Shown here: positions 44,948-54,154 of the stretch, piece by piece | How positions within the stretch are numbered: the stretch's first letter is position 1 | Layout: every line of letters starts with the position of its first letter | Assembly (NCBI RefSeq): GCF_000732325.1 | Contig: NZ_BBIW01000009.1 | Span: 186,001 to 250,000 of the forward strand | Source: Paenibacillus sp. TCA20 | GTDB taxonomy: Bacteria; Bacillota; Bacilli; Paenibacillales; Paenibacillaceae | Reading direction: 5' to 3' | DNA length: 64,000 nucleotides | The notes under the pieces: model-generated | What the model saw: the letters and a program-made list of their open reading frames with translations, nothing else | Told to the model about the DNA's origin: nothing | The model's database searches: none | Translations under genes and position numbers: made by a program

Positions 44948-45089
44948 CTGATTCATATAAATCAAGGATTGCGATTTGTGATGGAAATGATTAAGCTCAG
45001 CATAAGGAGCCGCATTAAGCAAGAAAACGGCTCTCTATATGAGCTTTTTCAGATTTATGATCCCATATCAAGCTAAGGGGGGCTCCCGC

Positions 45090-46109
45090 TTGTTCAAGCC
45101 TTGGCTGCGGCCGCATTATATTTTGATTGCCATGCTGCTTCTACTGACGGTGTCCATATCGTTGACTCATTTTATGAAAGCGCTTCATTATGAATCCGGC
45201 ATGTCTTCCATTCCGCATTCCCGTAACCCTGAGATTCATCTGGTCCTCATATCACAGGAGCTTGATAATCCCTATTGGCGCCTGATTGAGCATGGCGCAA
45301 GAAGCGCAGCGGAGCAAAACCATGCCACGCTCGAATATATCGGTCCGGTGGAAGCCAGTGTCAGTGAGCAGATTCGGCTGATTGAAATGGCGGTAGCCGC
45401 AAAGATCGATGGTATTCTGACGCAAGGACTTGATGATGAGCAGTTCGCTGCAATTGTGGATCAAGCCATTGAGATGGGGATTCCTGTCATCACCATTGAT
45501 TCCGATGCCCCCGATAGCCGACGTCTTGCGTATGTGGGAACCGACAATTACGCGGCAGGGTTTATGGCGGGAAAAGCGCTGATCCAGGATACTGCTGGCA
45601 ATGCAAACGTAGGTATTGTAACCGGCAGCTTCCATGCGGCTAATCTGAAGGAGCGTGTGCGCGGCTTTCTGGATGCAGTGAAACGTGAGGAGGGCATTCG
45701 CATTCTTGATATGAAGGAGTCGAATATTGACCGAATCGGTTCCGCGTCCGCAGCTTATACGATGTCCAGAGAGCATGAAGCGCTCGATACTTTTTTCGGT
45801 ACCAGTGCCCTGGATGCGATGGGGATCGCTCAGATGCTTAGTGACAGAAGTCCGGATTCCCAAGCCAGCGAGCAAAAGAATATTCGAGTATTCGGATTTG
45901 ATGACCTTCCGGAAACGTTAGAGCTCATTGATCAGGGCATTGTTACGGCATCCATTGTACAGAAGCCGTATCAAATGGGAGCGGAGGGCGTGGAGCTGAT
46001 GCTGGACTATCTTGGCGGCAAGCGAATTGTCAGTGTATATAACACGGATGCCCGCATTATTCGAAAGGACGATCTGCTGATGTACAAGGGAGGGAACGGA
46101 GGCTTATGA
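45090..46109 (+). CDS. Membrane-anchored periplasmic-binding-protein sensor
   Basis: A 339-residue protein with one N-terminal hydrophobic segment (YILIAMLLLLTVSISLTHF) and no lipobox or clear cleavage site, followed by an RbsB/LacI-like sugar-binding domain: IHLVLISQELDNPYWRLIE, IDGILTQGLDD, ITIDSDAPDSRRLAYVGTDN and FGFDDLPETLELI. TTG at 45090 is favoured by AAGGGGGG seven bases earlier over an ATG at 45039. ATGA overlap with the kinase gene shows coupling. It probably binds sugar outside the membrane and passes the signal to the kinase, as in three-part sugar-sensing systems of Firmicutes. Confidence 0.85.
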   Translation: MFKPWLRPHYILIAMLLLLTVSISLTHFMKALHYESGMSSIPHSRNPEIHLVLISQELDNPYWRLIEHGARSAAEQNHATLEYIGPVEASVSEQIRLIEMAVAAKIDGILTQGLDDEQFAAIVDQAIEMGIPVITIDSDAPDSRRLAYVGTDNYAAGFMAGKALIQDTAGNANVGIVTGSFHAANLKERVRGFLDAVKREEGIRILDMKESNIDRIGSASAAYTMSREHEALDTFFGTSALDAMGIAQMLSDRSPDSQASEQKNIRVFGFDDLPETLELIDQGIVTASIVQKPYQMGAEGVELMLDYLGGKRIVSVYNTDARIIRKDDLLMYKGGNGGL

Positions 46110-47632
46110 TCCACATCAAAACAAAGCTGATGCTGTTCTTCACCGTACTGATCGTCCTCTTATCTGCTCTCGCCTTGTATTTATATCAGAATAACAGCAA
46201 TTCTCTTACACAATATGATCAAATACTTAAACGATTCTTTCTGCTTAACGAGATCAATCAGCGTACGGTGCAGCAGGTTAACGGTTCAATCCAAACTTTT
46301 GTGCAAAGCTCAGCCTCTGACCCCAAGCTGCTCGAGAGTTATGAAAGACAGGCATATGAGCTTGGATACTTAAATGAAACACTGCTGGCGGAGATGGAGA
46401 ACGACATGAATTATGTGCTCTTGAAGAATTACAGCAATATGATAACGAGCTTCTTGGAGCAAGGCAGACAGACCATCGATCAGGCTCAAGGGTCGGATCT
46501 GGCAGCTTACTATGAACGGATGACACAAACGGACCGGACTGCCGGGTTCATCCAGGACACGACGCTGAAGCTGATCAACAGCGAGCTGTCTAATTACCAG
46601 ACTTTCTATGACATGATGAATGCGAAGAATGAGCATCTGCAAAAAATGGCCGTGTATGCTTTTTTGGCTGCCGCCCTATTATGCACCCTGTTTACATTCT
46701 GGTTCTCGGAAGGGATAACGAACCCCATACGCCGATTGTCTGCGGCTGCGAAGCAAATCTCACGCGGGAATCTGGCGGTCGGCGATATCAAGGTGAACAG
46801 CCGGGATGAACTGCAGTTTCTGGCGGAGACGTTTAATGGAATGTGCGCGAATATTCGTCAGCTTGTGGCAGAAATGAAGCAGCAATCAGAGCTTGATGCG
46901 CTCGTCAAAAAAATGGAGATCCGAAGCCTCCAAAATCAGATCAATCCGCATTTTTTGTTCAATACACTCAATATGGTGTCCAAAATGGCGTACGTGGAAG
47001 GGGCGGAGAAGACCAGCGATTTGGTGGACTCTATTTCGACACTGCTGAGGTATAACCTGAAGAAAATGCATCACGATGTGGTGCTGAGGGATGAGATTGC
47101 GATTGTGAGGGAGTACTTTTACATCCAACAAATGAGATTCGGCGGGCGAATTCGCTTCTCGGAGACGATTGATGAGTCCTGCCTAAGCTATGTGGTGCCC
47201 TCCTTGACCATCCAGCCGCTGATCGAAAACAGCTTTGTACATGGAATAGAGTCTTGTGAGGAAGGAGGAGAGCTGTCGCTGCATATTTATAGACACGGCG
47301 GCTTGATCATGGTCGAGATTCGGGATAACGGAGCCGGTATGAGAGAAGAACAGATATCGAAGCTGCTCGGCTCATCGGAGCCACCTCCGGATGAAGCAGC
47401 AGCAGGGCATAGCGCAGGAAAGAAAGAGCTGTATGGATCCGAGAGCCCGCCCTCACCGCCGTCATCTAGTGGTATTGGTCTTACGAATGTGCTGAAACGT
47501 CTGCGGCTATATTATCAGCGGGAAGACATCATGGAGATTGAATCCTCCCCGGGACAGGGGACGGTTATACGGTTAAAGCTGCCTTGCGCGAAGGAGGAGA
47601 AGTCCGTCTATGTTCAAAATGCTTATTGTTGA
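46106..47632 (+). CDS. Membrane histidine kinase, YesM type
   Basis: A 508-residue kinase with membrane segments at about 8-26 and 182-202, enclosing a helical extracellular domain of about 155 residues that is rich in Gln, Asn and Tyr and has no Cache look. HAMP (about 200-255), then the phosphoacceptor QINPHFLFNTLNMVSKMAY and ATPase motifs QPLIENSFVHG, DNGAGM and GIGLTNVLKRL. The helical sensor suits contact with a binding protein, fitting the sensor gene just upstream. It overlaps the response regulator gene by 23 bp. Confidence 0.93.
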   Translation: MIHIKTKLMLFFTVLIVLLSALALYLYQNNSNSLTQYDQILKRFFLLNEINQRTVQQVNGSIQTFVQSSASDPKLLESYERQAYELGYLNETLLAEMENDMNYVLLKNYSNMITSFLEQGRQTIDQAQGSDLAAYYERMTQTDRTAGFIQDTTLKLINSELSNYQTFYDMMNAKNEHLQKMAVYAFLAAALLCTLFTFWFSEGITNPIRRLSAAAKQISRGNLAVGDIKVNSRDELQFLAETFNGMCANIRQLVAEMKQQSELDALVKKMEIRSLQNQINPHFLFNTLNMVSKMAYVEGAEKTSDLVDSISTLLRYNLKKMHHDVVLRDEIAIVREYFYIQQMRFGGRIRFSETIDESCLSYVVPSLTIQPLIENSFVHGIESCEEGGELSLHIYRHGGLIMVEIRDNGAGMREEQISKLLGSSEPPPDEAAAGHSAGKKELYGSESPPSPPSSSGIGLTNVLKRLRLYYQREDIMEIESSPGQGTVIRLKLPCAKEEKSVYVQNAYC

Positions 47633-49187
47633 TGATGAACAGATAGAACGCAGTGCTCTCAGAATGATCGTGGACAGGAATCTGCCCGATGTCGAGGTCG
47701 TGGGCGAAGCGGAGAACGGAAGAGCGGCCATCGAAATGGCACAAAGGCTTCTGCCAGATCTGGTGACGATGGATATTAAAATGCCGGGTACTGACGGAAT
47801 CGAAGCTGTATCGGTACTGTATAACCTTCTGCCTGACACGAAGGTGATTATGGTCTCGGCCTTTGATGAGTTCGAGTATGCACGTTGTGTGATGAAATAT
47901 GGAGTAAAGGAGTATCTGCTGAAGCCCTGCAAGAAGGATCAAATTGTAAGCTCGATTCAAGCGGTGGTGAAGGATATTGAGGCTGAGAGACGTAAGCTTT
48001 CACAGATGAATGCGCTGAGGCATCAGGCGGAACAGACCCAGGCGCTGCTTGAAACAGACTGGGTGTCCTCCATCTGTCAATCACGCACGCTTGGAGCCGA
48101 GCTGATCGGTTGGCAGCAAGCAGCAGGCATACTTTCGGAATCAGCTGGATACGCGTGTGTATTGAAGATCGCTGTTGATCAGGAGAGGAGCCAGGCAGAG
48201 CGTATTCCAATCCATCAATGGGTACGTAACCGTACATCGATATATGAATTCTGTCATGCAGGACCTTTCATTGGACAGTATCTTCCGCTGCTGCTATTTC
48301 CGGAACGGATGAGTAAGGGAAGCAGTTTATCTGTGCGCTCAAGAGCTGTTCATCTCATGAGAAGCCTGCTGCAGGAAGCGCAGCGTATGTTTCCTTCCAG
48401 CGGGATGACCGCTGGAATTGGGACGCTGAAGCACAGCAGAGAAGGCTGGATGAGATCTTATCAAGAGGCGGTGCTCGCTTCTGGTGAACCCCGTGCCTTT
48501 TGCAGCTGTTTCTATGAGGATCTGCCCGCTGGGACGGAAGAATCCAACCCTTATCCACTTGCTTGTGAGCAGCAGCTGCTGCTTATGGTGGATCGCGGTA
48601 AGGTGGAGGAAGCAAGGGGCATGTTTTCCCAGTACATGAATGAGCTGCTTGAGTTGACAAGATATCAGACGGCAAGGGTTCAGTATGATCTGAACAAGCT
48701 ATTTGCTCAAATGCGGAGCCAGGCGAAGGAGAAGGGGATATCTCTTCCTAAGCTTGGTGGTTTTCATGATATGAATGACATCGAGGATTTACGCCGGTAT
48801 GCTCTATTTCAATTGGATCTTGTGCTGGATGCGGTGGACACATGGTATACGGATGAACACAGATGCGGTATCGAGAAAGCGAAGTCATATATAGCTGACC
48901 ACTACAGCACGGAGCTGTCCCTTGAGGAAGTTGCTGATTATGCGGGGCTGAATCCTCATTATTTCAGTAAAATTTTTCATGAGAGATGCGGCATTACCTT
49001 TATTGATTATTTGACCGGAATCCGAATCGCCAAAGCTCGGGAGCTGCTTGGTGATCCCCGCCATATCTTGAAGGACATTAGCCAGAGGATCGGGTACAGG
49101 GACCCGAATTACTTCAGCCGTGTCTTCAAGAAGATGGTCGGCATGTCACCATCCGAATATCGAAGTGCTGCGCTTAAGGAATACTAA
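47610..49187 (+). CDS. AraC-type response regulator, YesN type
   Basis: A 525-residue regulator. The receiver domain opens MFKMLIVDDEQIERSALR and has the phosphoacceptor Asp in DLVTMDIKMPGTDG and Lys in EYLLKPCKK. The C-terminal 100 residues have two helix-turn-helices, LEEVADYAGLNPHYFSKIFHE and ISQRIGYRDPNYFSRVFKKM. AAGGAGGAG precedes the ATG. It is the likely binder of the paired TCCAG boxes at 41567 and 43110, which head the two transcripts of its own system. A terminator follows. Confidence 0.94.
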   Translation: MFKMLIVDDEQIERSALRMIVDRNLPDVEVVGEAENGRAAIEMAQRLLPDLVTMDIKMPGTDGIEAVSVLYNLLPDTKVIMVSAFDEFEYARCVMKYGVKEYLLKPCKKDQIVSSIQAVVKDIEAERRKLSQMNALRHQAEQTQALLETDWVSSICQSRTLGAELIGWQQAAGILSESAGYACVLKIAVDQERSQAERIPIHQWVRNRTSIYEFCHAGPFIGQYLPLLLFPERMSKGSSLSVRSRAVHLMRSLLQEAQRMFPSSGMTAGIGTLKHSREGWMRSYQEAVLASGEPRAFCSCFYEDLPAGTEESNPYPLACEQQLLLMVDRGKVEEARGMFSQYMNELLELTRYQTARVQYDLNKLFAQMRSQAKEKGISLPKLGGFHDMNDIEDLRRYALFQLDLVLDAVDTWYTDEHRCGIEKAKSYIADHYSTELSLEEVADYAGLNPHYFSKIFHERCGITFIDYLTGIRIAKARELLGDPRHILKDISQRIGYRDPNYFSRVFKKMVGMSPSEYRSAALKEY

Positions 49188-49211
49188 GCTTAAGAGCAGA
49201 AGATGAACCAA

Positions 49212-49238
49212 GGACACGACATCCCCGTGTCCTTTTTT
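49212..49238 (+). terminator. Terminator after the response regulator
   Basis: GGACACG / CGTGTCC stem with a 7-nt loop and six T. Confidence 0.88.
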
Positions 49239-49261
49239 GTTGTATACCAACAAAAAATGGA

Positions 49262-49290
49262 TTGTATTTTTATACATAAGGACGTATAAT
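49262..49290 (+). promoter_or_regulatory. Sigma-A promoter of the TetR-NCS1-DUF917-HyuA operon
   Basis: TTGTAT, 17-bp spacer, TATAAT. The palindromic operator begins four bases after the -10. Confidence 0.75.
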
Positions 49291-49294
49291 CCAC

Positions 49295-49312
49295 TTAATT
49301 AACGTTAATTAA
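49295..49312. promoter_or_regulatory. Perfect 18-bp palindrome, probable TetR operator
   Basis: TTAATTAAC followed by its exact reverse complement GTTAATTAA, placed over the transcription start. TetR-type regulators commonly repress their own operon this way. Confidence 0.75.
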
Positions 49313-49330
49313 AACTAGGATGTGACATTG

Positions 49331-49927
49331 TTGACGACCAGAAATAAGTTAAGAGATACCGCCATCAGGCTGTTCGGAGAGAAGGGCTACGACGGAACAG
49401 CACTATCCGAGATTGCAAAGGCAGTCGGAGTGAAAACACCGGCCATCTATGCTTTTTATGCCAATAAAGAGGATCTGTTCATCACTGCCTTTAAGGAGGC
49501 TATGCAGGCTTATAACCAGTTTATTCAGGAACTGCATACTTCGAAGGTACGGGCGGACGCCAAGACCACCCTTCGTAACGTACTTGCTAGACAGTATGAA
49601 TTTTACGTAGAGAGCACGGAAACCAATCTATTCGTGATTCGGACACTCCTATTTCCTCCTTTATTTCTCAAACAGGAAGTGGAAGAGGCATTTGCGGACT
49701 CAGATCAGCTGCTAGCTCAGGTACTGGAGAGCATTATGGTACAGGGTATGGAGGAGAACCTCATTCCGGATCAGAAGATACAGCCGCTGGTGGATGCTTT
49801 CTTAACTTTAATGGACGGACTTGCTATGCAGTATTTCTATTACGGCTCCAAAGAAGTTTTTGAACGTAAACTGGAACATGCCTTTGACGTGTTCTGGAGA
49901 AGTGCAGAGTACGTGACGACAACTTAA
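49331..49927 (+). CDS. TetR-family transcriptional regulator
   Basis: A 198-residue regulator. Residues 6-50 form the TetR helix-turn-helix: AIRLFGEKGYDGTALSEIAKA and VGVKTPAIYAFYANKEDLF. The C-terminal helical domain binds an unknown effector. TTG at 49331 is preferred because AGGATGTG lies six bases ahead; GTG 49322 and TTG 49328 are alternatives. A perfect palindrome lies between promoter and gene. It heads an operon with an NCS1 permease, a DUF917 protein and a hydantoinase/oxoprolinase, so the effector may be a hydantoin or related cyclic amide. Confidence 0.92.
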   Translation: MTTRNKLRDTAIRLFGEKGYDGTALSEIAKAVGVKTPAIYAFYANKEDLFITAFKEAMQAYNQFIQELHTSKVRADAKTTLRNVLARQYEFYVESTETNLFVIRTLLFPPLFLKQEVEEAFADSDQLLAQVLESIMVQGMEENLIPDQKIQPLVDAFLTLMDGLAMQYFYYGSKEVFERKLEHAFDVFWRSAEYVTTT

Positions 49928-49956
49928 GAGCCGGTTCAACCAAGGGGGATCTTGAC

Positions 49957-51276
49957 ATGAATGAGGCGAACAGCGTAATTGAGAACAGCAACGAAGCGAA
50001 AGTAATTGAAGACTTTGAACGGGAGCCCGTACCGCAGCATCTGCGCAAGAAATGGCTGACCATGGCCTTCGTATGGATTGCCATCGGAATCGACCTGTCT
50101 GCAATGTTTCTTGGTGCTGAGCTAGGGGCAGGAATGAATTTGTCCAGCTCACTGACTGCAACCTTTATTGGTTCCTTGATTCTTGGTCTTATCGGCGCGT
50201 TATGTGCTTATGTAGGAGCAAAAACAGGACTCTCAACAGCAATGATAAGCCGGTTTCTTTTTGGAAACAGGGGAGCTCGGATCATATCCGTAGCCTTGGG
50301 GATATCCTCACTCGGCTGGTTTGGTGTTCAGACCGGGTTCTTCGCCAGCAACATGCAGACTGCCTTTCGTGAACTGTGGGGAGTGGATCTGTCGCTTGGC
50401 CTATTATCCTTTATCGGCGGCATGCTGATGATGTCTACGGCGATCTGGGGTTACCGTGCGATTGAGAAGCTCAGCGTATGGTCTGTGCCGCTGCTGGTGA
50501 TTTTTATATTTATTGCTTTGTATATGGCTTTTCATTTAAACGGAACAGCTGCCATCTGGGAGCCAATCAGCACACAGCCGATACCCATGGGCACAGCGAT
50601 CTCGCTCGTTATCGGTATTTTCATGCTGGGAACCGTGCTTTCACCGGATATTGCCCGCTGGGCAAGAACGCCGAAGCATGCCATTATGGCTGCATTTGTC
50701 GGTTTTTTTGTAGGGAACAGCTTTATGACGATTATTGCTATCTTCCTCTCCAGAGTTATGGATTCGAGCGATCTAACAGGCATATTCCTTACGATTGGTC
50801 TTGGACTTCCTGCCATCATTGTACTGACACTGGCACAGTGGACAACGAACACGAACAATCTGTATTCCGCTTCGCTTGGGTTCTCGGTCGTATTCTCCAA
50901 GGTGCCGAAATCAGTCATCACTATTGTGGCAGGTCTCGTTGCAACCTTGCTTGGGGTATTTGGAATATATGACAGCTTCCTCTCATTCCTGACCTTTATT
51001 ACGATGCTGATTGCCCCGATCGGCGGTATTTACACAGCGGAGTATTTACTCGTGGACAGATCGAAGTTTACGTTTGAGGGTCTGGATAAGAACAAAAATT
51101 GGATAGTACGTTCACTCGTTGTATGGGCCGTATCCAGCTTATTCGCATACATGACAACGGCAGCGCCGGACGGGCTCGGTTTGTTCCAGCTTACGCAGGT
51201 TCCTGCGCTAGACGGCTTTCTGTTCGCTTTTGTAGTGCAGTGGCTGGTTGCCAAGGTATTCAGCAAGAAAGGATGA
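49957..51276 (+). CDS. NCS1-family (purine-cytosine permease-like) transporter
   Basis: A 439-residue membrane protein with about twelve hydrophobic segments, cation-symport type. GAELGAGMNLSSSLTATFIGS near residue 50 (in parts GAELGAGM and TATFIGS), the early GAKTGLSTAMISRFLFGNRG and ARWARTPKHAIMAAFVG are NCS1/CodB-like. Such carriers take up cytosine, allantoin, hydantoins or related rings. The neighbouring HyuA-type enzyme makes a hydantoin-like or lactam substrate the best guess. AAGGGGGA precedes the ATG. Confidence 0.92.
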   Translation: MNEANSVIENSNEAKVIEDFEREPVPQHLRKKWLTMAFVWIAIGIDLSAMFLGAELGAGMNLSSSLTATFIGSLILGLIGALCAYVGAKTGLSTAMISRFLFGNRGARIISVALGISSLGWFGVQTGFFASNMQTAFRELWGVDLSLGLLSFIGGMLMMSTAIWGYRAIEKLSVWSVPLLVIFIFIALYMAFHLNGTAAIWEPISTQPIPMGTAISLVIGIFMLGTVLSPDIARWARTPKHAIMAAFVGFFVGNSFMTIIAIFLSRVMDSSDLTGIFLTIGLGLPAIIVLTLAQWTTNTNNLYSASLGFSVVFSKVPKSVITIVAGLVATLLGVFGIYDSFLSFLTFITMLIAPIGGIYTAEYLLVDRSKFTFEGLDKNKNWIVRSLVVWAVSSLFAYMTTAAPDGLGLFQLTQVPALDGFLFAFVVQWLVAKVFSKKG

Positions 51277-51280
51277 CAAC

Positions 51281-52408
51281 ATGACAAGCATAAACGAAAT
51301 GAATCGACTAACAGAGCTTACAGAAGAAGCGATTGAATATATTGCGGTAGGTGCGGCGGTCCTCGGTACAGGGGGCGGTGGCGATCCGCATATCGGCAAA
51401 CTGATGGCTATAGGAGCCATAAAGAAATATGGGCCGGTAAAAGTAATCTCTCCCGATGAGCTCGGGGACGACGATCTTGTAGTACCGTTCTCCATGATAG
51501 GTGCACCAACGGTCATGAATGAGAAAATTCCGGCGCAGGAGCAGATGAGTAAGCCATTAGATCTGATCGAAAAAGAGCTCGGCAGAAAGATTTCCGCTAT
51601 TATGCCGATTGAGGTTGGAGGAGGCAATTCACTTATTCCCGTCATTGCCGCAGCAGAGCGGGGCATCCCTGTGCTTGATGCGGATGCGATGGGGCGGGCT
51701 TTTCCTGAATCGCAAATGGTAACCTTCTATCTCGATGGCATGGACCCGAGTCCGATTACGATGGCGGATGAACGGGGAAATGCCGTGCTTATGCATGCGA
51801 TTGATGGTATATGGGAGGAACGAATGGCGCGTGCAGTAACGATTCAAATGGGCGGGTCTGCCTCCATCTGTGATTATCCAGCTACCGGTGCGCAGATGAA
51901 GAAAAGTGTCATTCCACATACGTTATCCCTCGCATACGAGATCGGTAAAACGTTGTTTGAATCGAAGGAGCAGAAGCAGCACCCTATTGAAGCGCTGCTT
52001 AAGCAGCTGAATGGATATGCCTTGTTCCATGGCAAGGCGTCGGATATCCGCCGCCGGATGGAGGGCGGCTTCACACGTGGTGAAGCGACCTTTGAAGGTA
52101 CAGGCGAGCATAAAGGCCGGACAATGAAGCTGTTTTTCCAAAATGAGTTCCTGCTGGCGAAGGAGGGAGAGCGTTCTCTTGCGGTGACACCCGATTTAAT
52201 ATCCCTATTGGATCAGGACACAGGCATGCCGATTACTACAGAGAACCTGAAATACGGTGCCCGGATTACAGCTGTCGGCTTCCCTTGTGATCCGAAGTGG
52301 CGAACACCGAAGGGGCTTGATACCGTTGGACCGAAGTATTTTGGCTATGACGTTCCTTTTGTGCCAATTGAAGAGCTGGCAGCGAAGAAAGGAGCGAATC
52401 AGGCATGA
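51281..52408 (+). CDS. DUF917 family protein (hydantoinase-associated)
   Basis: A 375-residue soluble protein. ALGxGGGGDP-type N-terminal motif AAVLGTGGGGDPHIGKLMA, ISAIMPIEVGGGNSLIPVIAA and DADAMGRAFPESQM are typical of DUF917, a family regularly encoded beside hydantoinase/oxoprolinase genes and assumed to be a subunit or partner. AAAGGATG lies before ATG 51281; an upstream in-frame start lies inside the permease gene. ATGA overlap with the next gene shows coupling. The chemical role is not established. Confidence 0.88.
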   Translation: MTSINEMNRLTELTEEAIEYIAVGAAVLGTGGGGDPHIGKLMAIGAIKKYGPVKVISPDELGDDDLVVPFSMIGAPTVMNEKIPAQEQMSKPLDLIEKELGRKISAIMPIEVGGGNSLIPVIAAAERGIPVLDADAMGRAFPESQMVTFYLDGMDPSPITMADERGNAVLMHAIDGIWEERMARAVTIQMGGSASICDYPATGAQMKKSVIPHTLSLAYEIGKTLFESKEQKQHPIEALLKQLNGYALFHGKASDIRRRMEGGFTRGEATFEGTGEHKGRTMKLFFQNEFLLAKEGERSLAVTPDLISLLDQDTGMPITTENLKYGARITAVGFPCDPKWRTPKGLDTVGPKYFGYDVPFVPIEELAAKKGANQA

Positions 52409-54006
52409 CTGTGAATAGAGAATCCCAATTAAGCAGTATGGAATCATATCGCATCGGTATTGATGTAGGGGGTACGAATACAGATGCGGCACTACTTGAT
52501 TCCAAGCTGAATACGATTCATACGGTGAAGGTGCATACCACGAAGGATGTGAATGAGGGTATAGTTGAAGCCGTGCGTAAGCTGCTGGAAGAAAGCACGG
52601 TGAACCCTGCACTAATCAAGTTTGCCATGCTGGGAACGACCCATTGTACGAATGCAATCGTGGAAAGAAAAAATTTGGGCAAAGTGGGACTTATTCGGAT
52701 TGGAGCACCTGCGGCAACGACCATTCCTCCGCTGACAGGATGGGATCAAACACTTGCTTCCGTCATCGGCGATCATGCCTATATGGCCAAGGGGGGTTAT
52801 GAATATGACGGACGCACCATCGTTGATATGGATGAAGAGGAAATTCGAAATTTATGTGAGCGAATGAAGGGTGAGGTAGCATCCGTTGCCGTTTGTGGTA
52901 TCTTCTCTCCGGTGAATACTTCACAGGAGAGACGGGCTGCGGAGATTGTTCGAGAAGTGCTCGGTGAGGACATGGTAGTTACCCTCTCCCATGAAATTGG
53001 CAGCATCGGTCTCCTGGAACGGGAGAATGCCTCAATATTGAACGGCGCTCTTCTTGGCGTCATTTCGGGTGTAGTCCAGGGATTTGAAGCAGCGCTTGAG
53101 AGCTTCGGCATTCAAGCCGGCGTTTATATCTGTCAAAATGACGGGACTCTGATGCGCAGTGATTATGCGCTGCGTTATCCAATCTTGACAATTGCGTGCG
53201 GACCAACCAACTCGATTCGTGGAGCTGCACATCTATCCGGACTGAGTGACGCACTTGTCGTGGATATTGGGGGCACAACAACGGACATCGGTGTTCTTAG
53301 CCAGGGTTTTCCCCGGCAGTCCTCTGCTGCTGTAACGCTGGGTGGTGTAAGAACCAACTTCCGTATGCCGGATATTCTATCCATCGGCATAGGGGGCGGT
53401 ACAATTATTCGTACGCAGGCTTCGAGTGATGGCGAGAGTAGGGGCGTTGTTACCGTAGGTCCTGACAGTGTCGGTTATGAGCTGACTAAACGAGGGACCA
53501 TCTTTGGAGGGGATACGTTGACGGCGACGGATGTTGTGGTGAAGCTTGGTAGGACACATTGGGAAGGTGCTCAAATCGAGAGGATTGACGAGGAAATTTG
53601 TCTCCAAGCAGATGAAATCATAAAGACCGATATAGAAGATGCTATTGATCGGATGAAATCGAGCAGTGCGCCTGTCGATGTCATTCTGGTCGGCGGTGGA
53701 AGTATATTGGTGCCAGAGGAGCTTGAGGGTGTAGCCCGCATTATACGTCCAGCCTATTATGGTGCGGCTAATGCAATTGGTGCAGCACTAGGTGAAGTGA
53801 GCGGAGAAACCGAACGCATCTATTCACTCGAGGAACTGACCTATGATGAAGTAATGGAGGATGCCCGCAGCCATGCGGTAGAGCAGGCTGTTCGGGCAGG
53901 AGCGGACCGAGATACCGTCCAAATCGTCTTTACCGAGGATATTCCACTGGCGTACCTGCCAGGGAATGCACTGCTTGTTAAGGTGAAGGCAGCAGGAAGA
54001 TTATAA
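52405..54006 (+). CDS. Hydantoinase/oxoprolinase family protein, HyuA type
   Basis: A 533-residue protein of the ATP-dependent hydantoinase/5-oxoprolinase fold (actin-like ATPase core). N-terminal RIGIDVGGTNTDAALLDSK and the later VVDIGGTTTDIGVL are the two phosphate-binding loops; LGTTHCTNAIVERKNLGKVG and GGGSILVPEEL are also conserved. At about 530 residues it is the short form that pairs with DUF917 rather than with HyuB. AAAGGAG precedes the ATG. With the permease and DUF917 protein it probably opens an imported cyclic amide; substrate unknown. Confidence 0.92.
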   Translation: MTVNRESQLSSMESYRIGIDVGGTNTDAALLDSKLNTIHTVKVHTTKDVNEGIVEAVRKLLEESTVNPALIKFAMLGTTHCTNAIVERKNLGKVGLIRIGAPAATTIPPLTGWDQTLASVIGDHAYMAKGGYEYDGRTIVDMDEEEIRNLCERMKGEVASVAVCGIFSPVNTSQERRAAEIVREVLGEDMVVTLSHEIGSIGLLERENASILNGALLGVISGVVQGFEAALESFGIQAGVYICQNDGTLMRSDYALRYPILTIACGPTNSIRGAAHLSGLSDALVVDIGGTTTDIGVLSQGFPRQSSAAVTLGGVRTNFRMPDILSIGIGGGTIIRTQASSDGESRGVVTVGPDSVGYELTKRGTIFGGDTLTATDVVVKLGRTHWEGAQIERIDEEICLQADEIIKTDIEDAIDRMKSSSAPVDVILVGGGSILVPEELEGVARIIRPAYYGAANAIGAALGEVSGETERIYSLEELTYDEVMEDARSHAVEQAVRAGADRDTVQIVFTEDIPLAYLPGNALLVKVKAAGRL

Positions 54007-54035
54007 GAGAATATCATTAGTAAAAGATCATTAAC

Positions 54036-54083
54036 AAAAGGCATCCTTCTCGGGTCTATGGACCTTGGAAGGATGCCTTTTTT
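54036..54083. terminator. Terminator between convergent hydantoinase and serine dehydratase operons
   Basis: A 13-bp stem AAAAGGCATCCTT / AAGGATGCCTTTT with a 20-nt loop and a run of T on the plus strand. Confidence 0.88.
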
Positions 54084-54154
54084 GCAAAGGAAATTCATTT
54101 GGTTGTTGATTATCCACTTCATTATTCAAGAAACTAATACTTGAGCTGTGAGAA

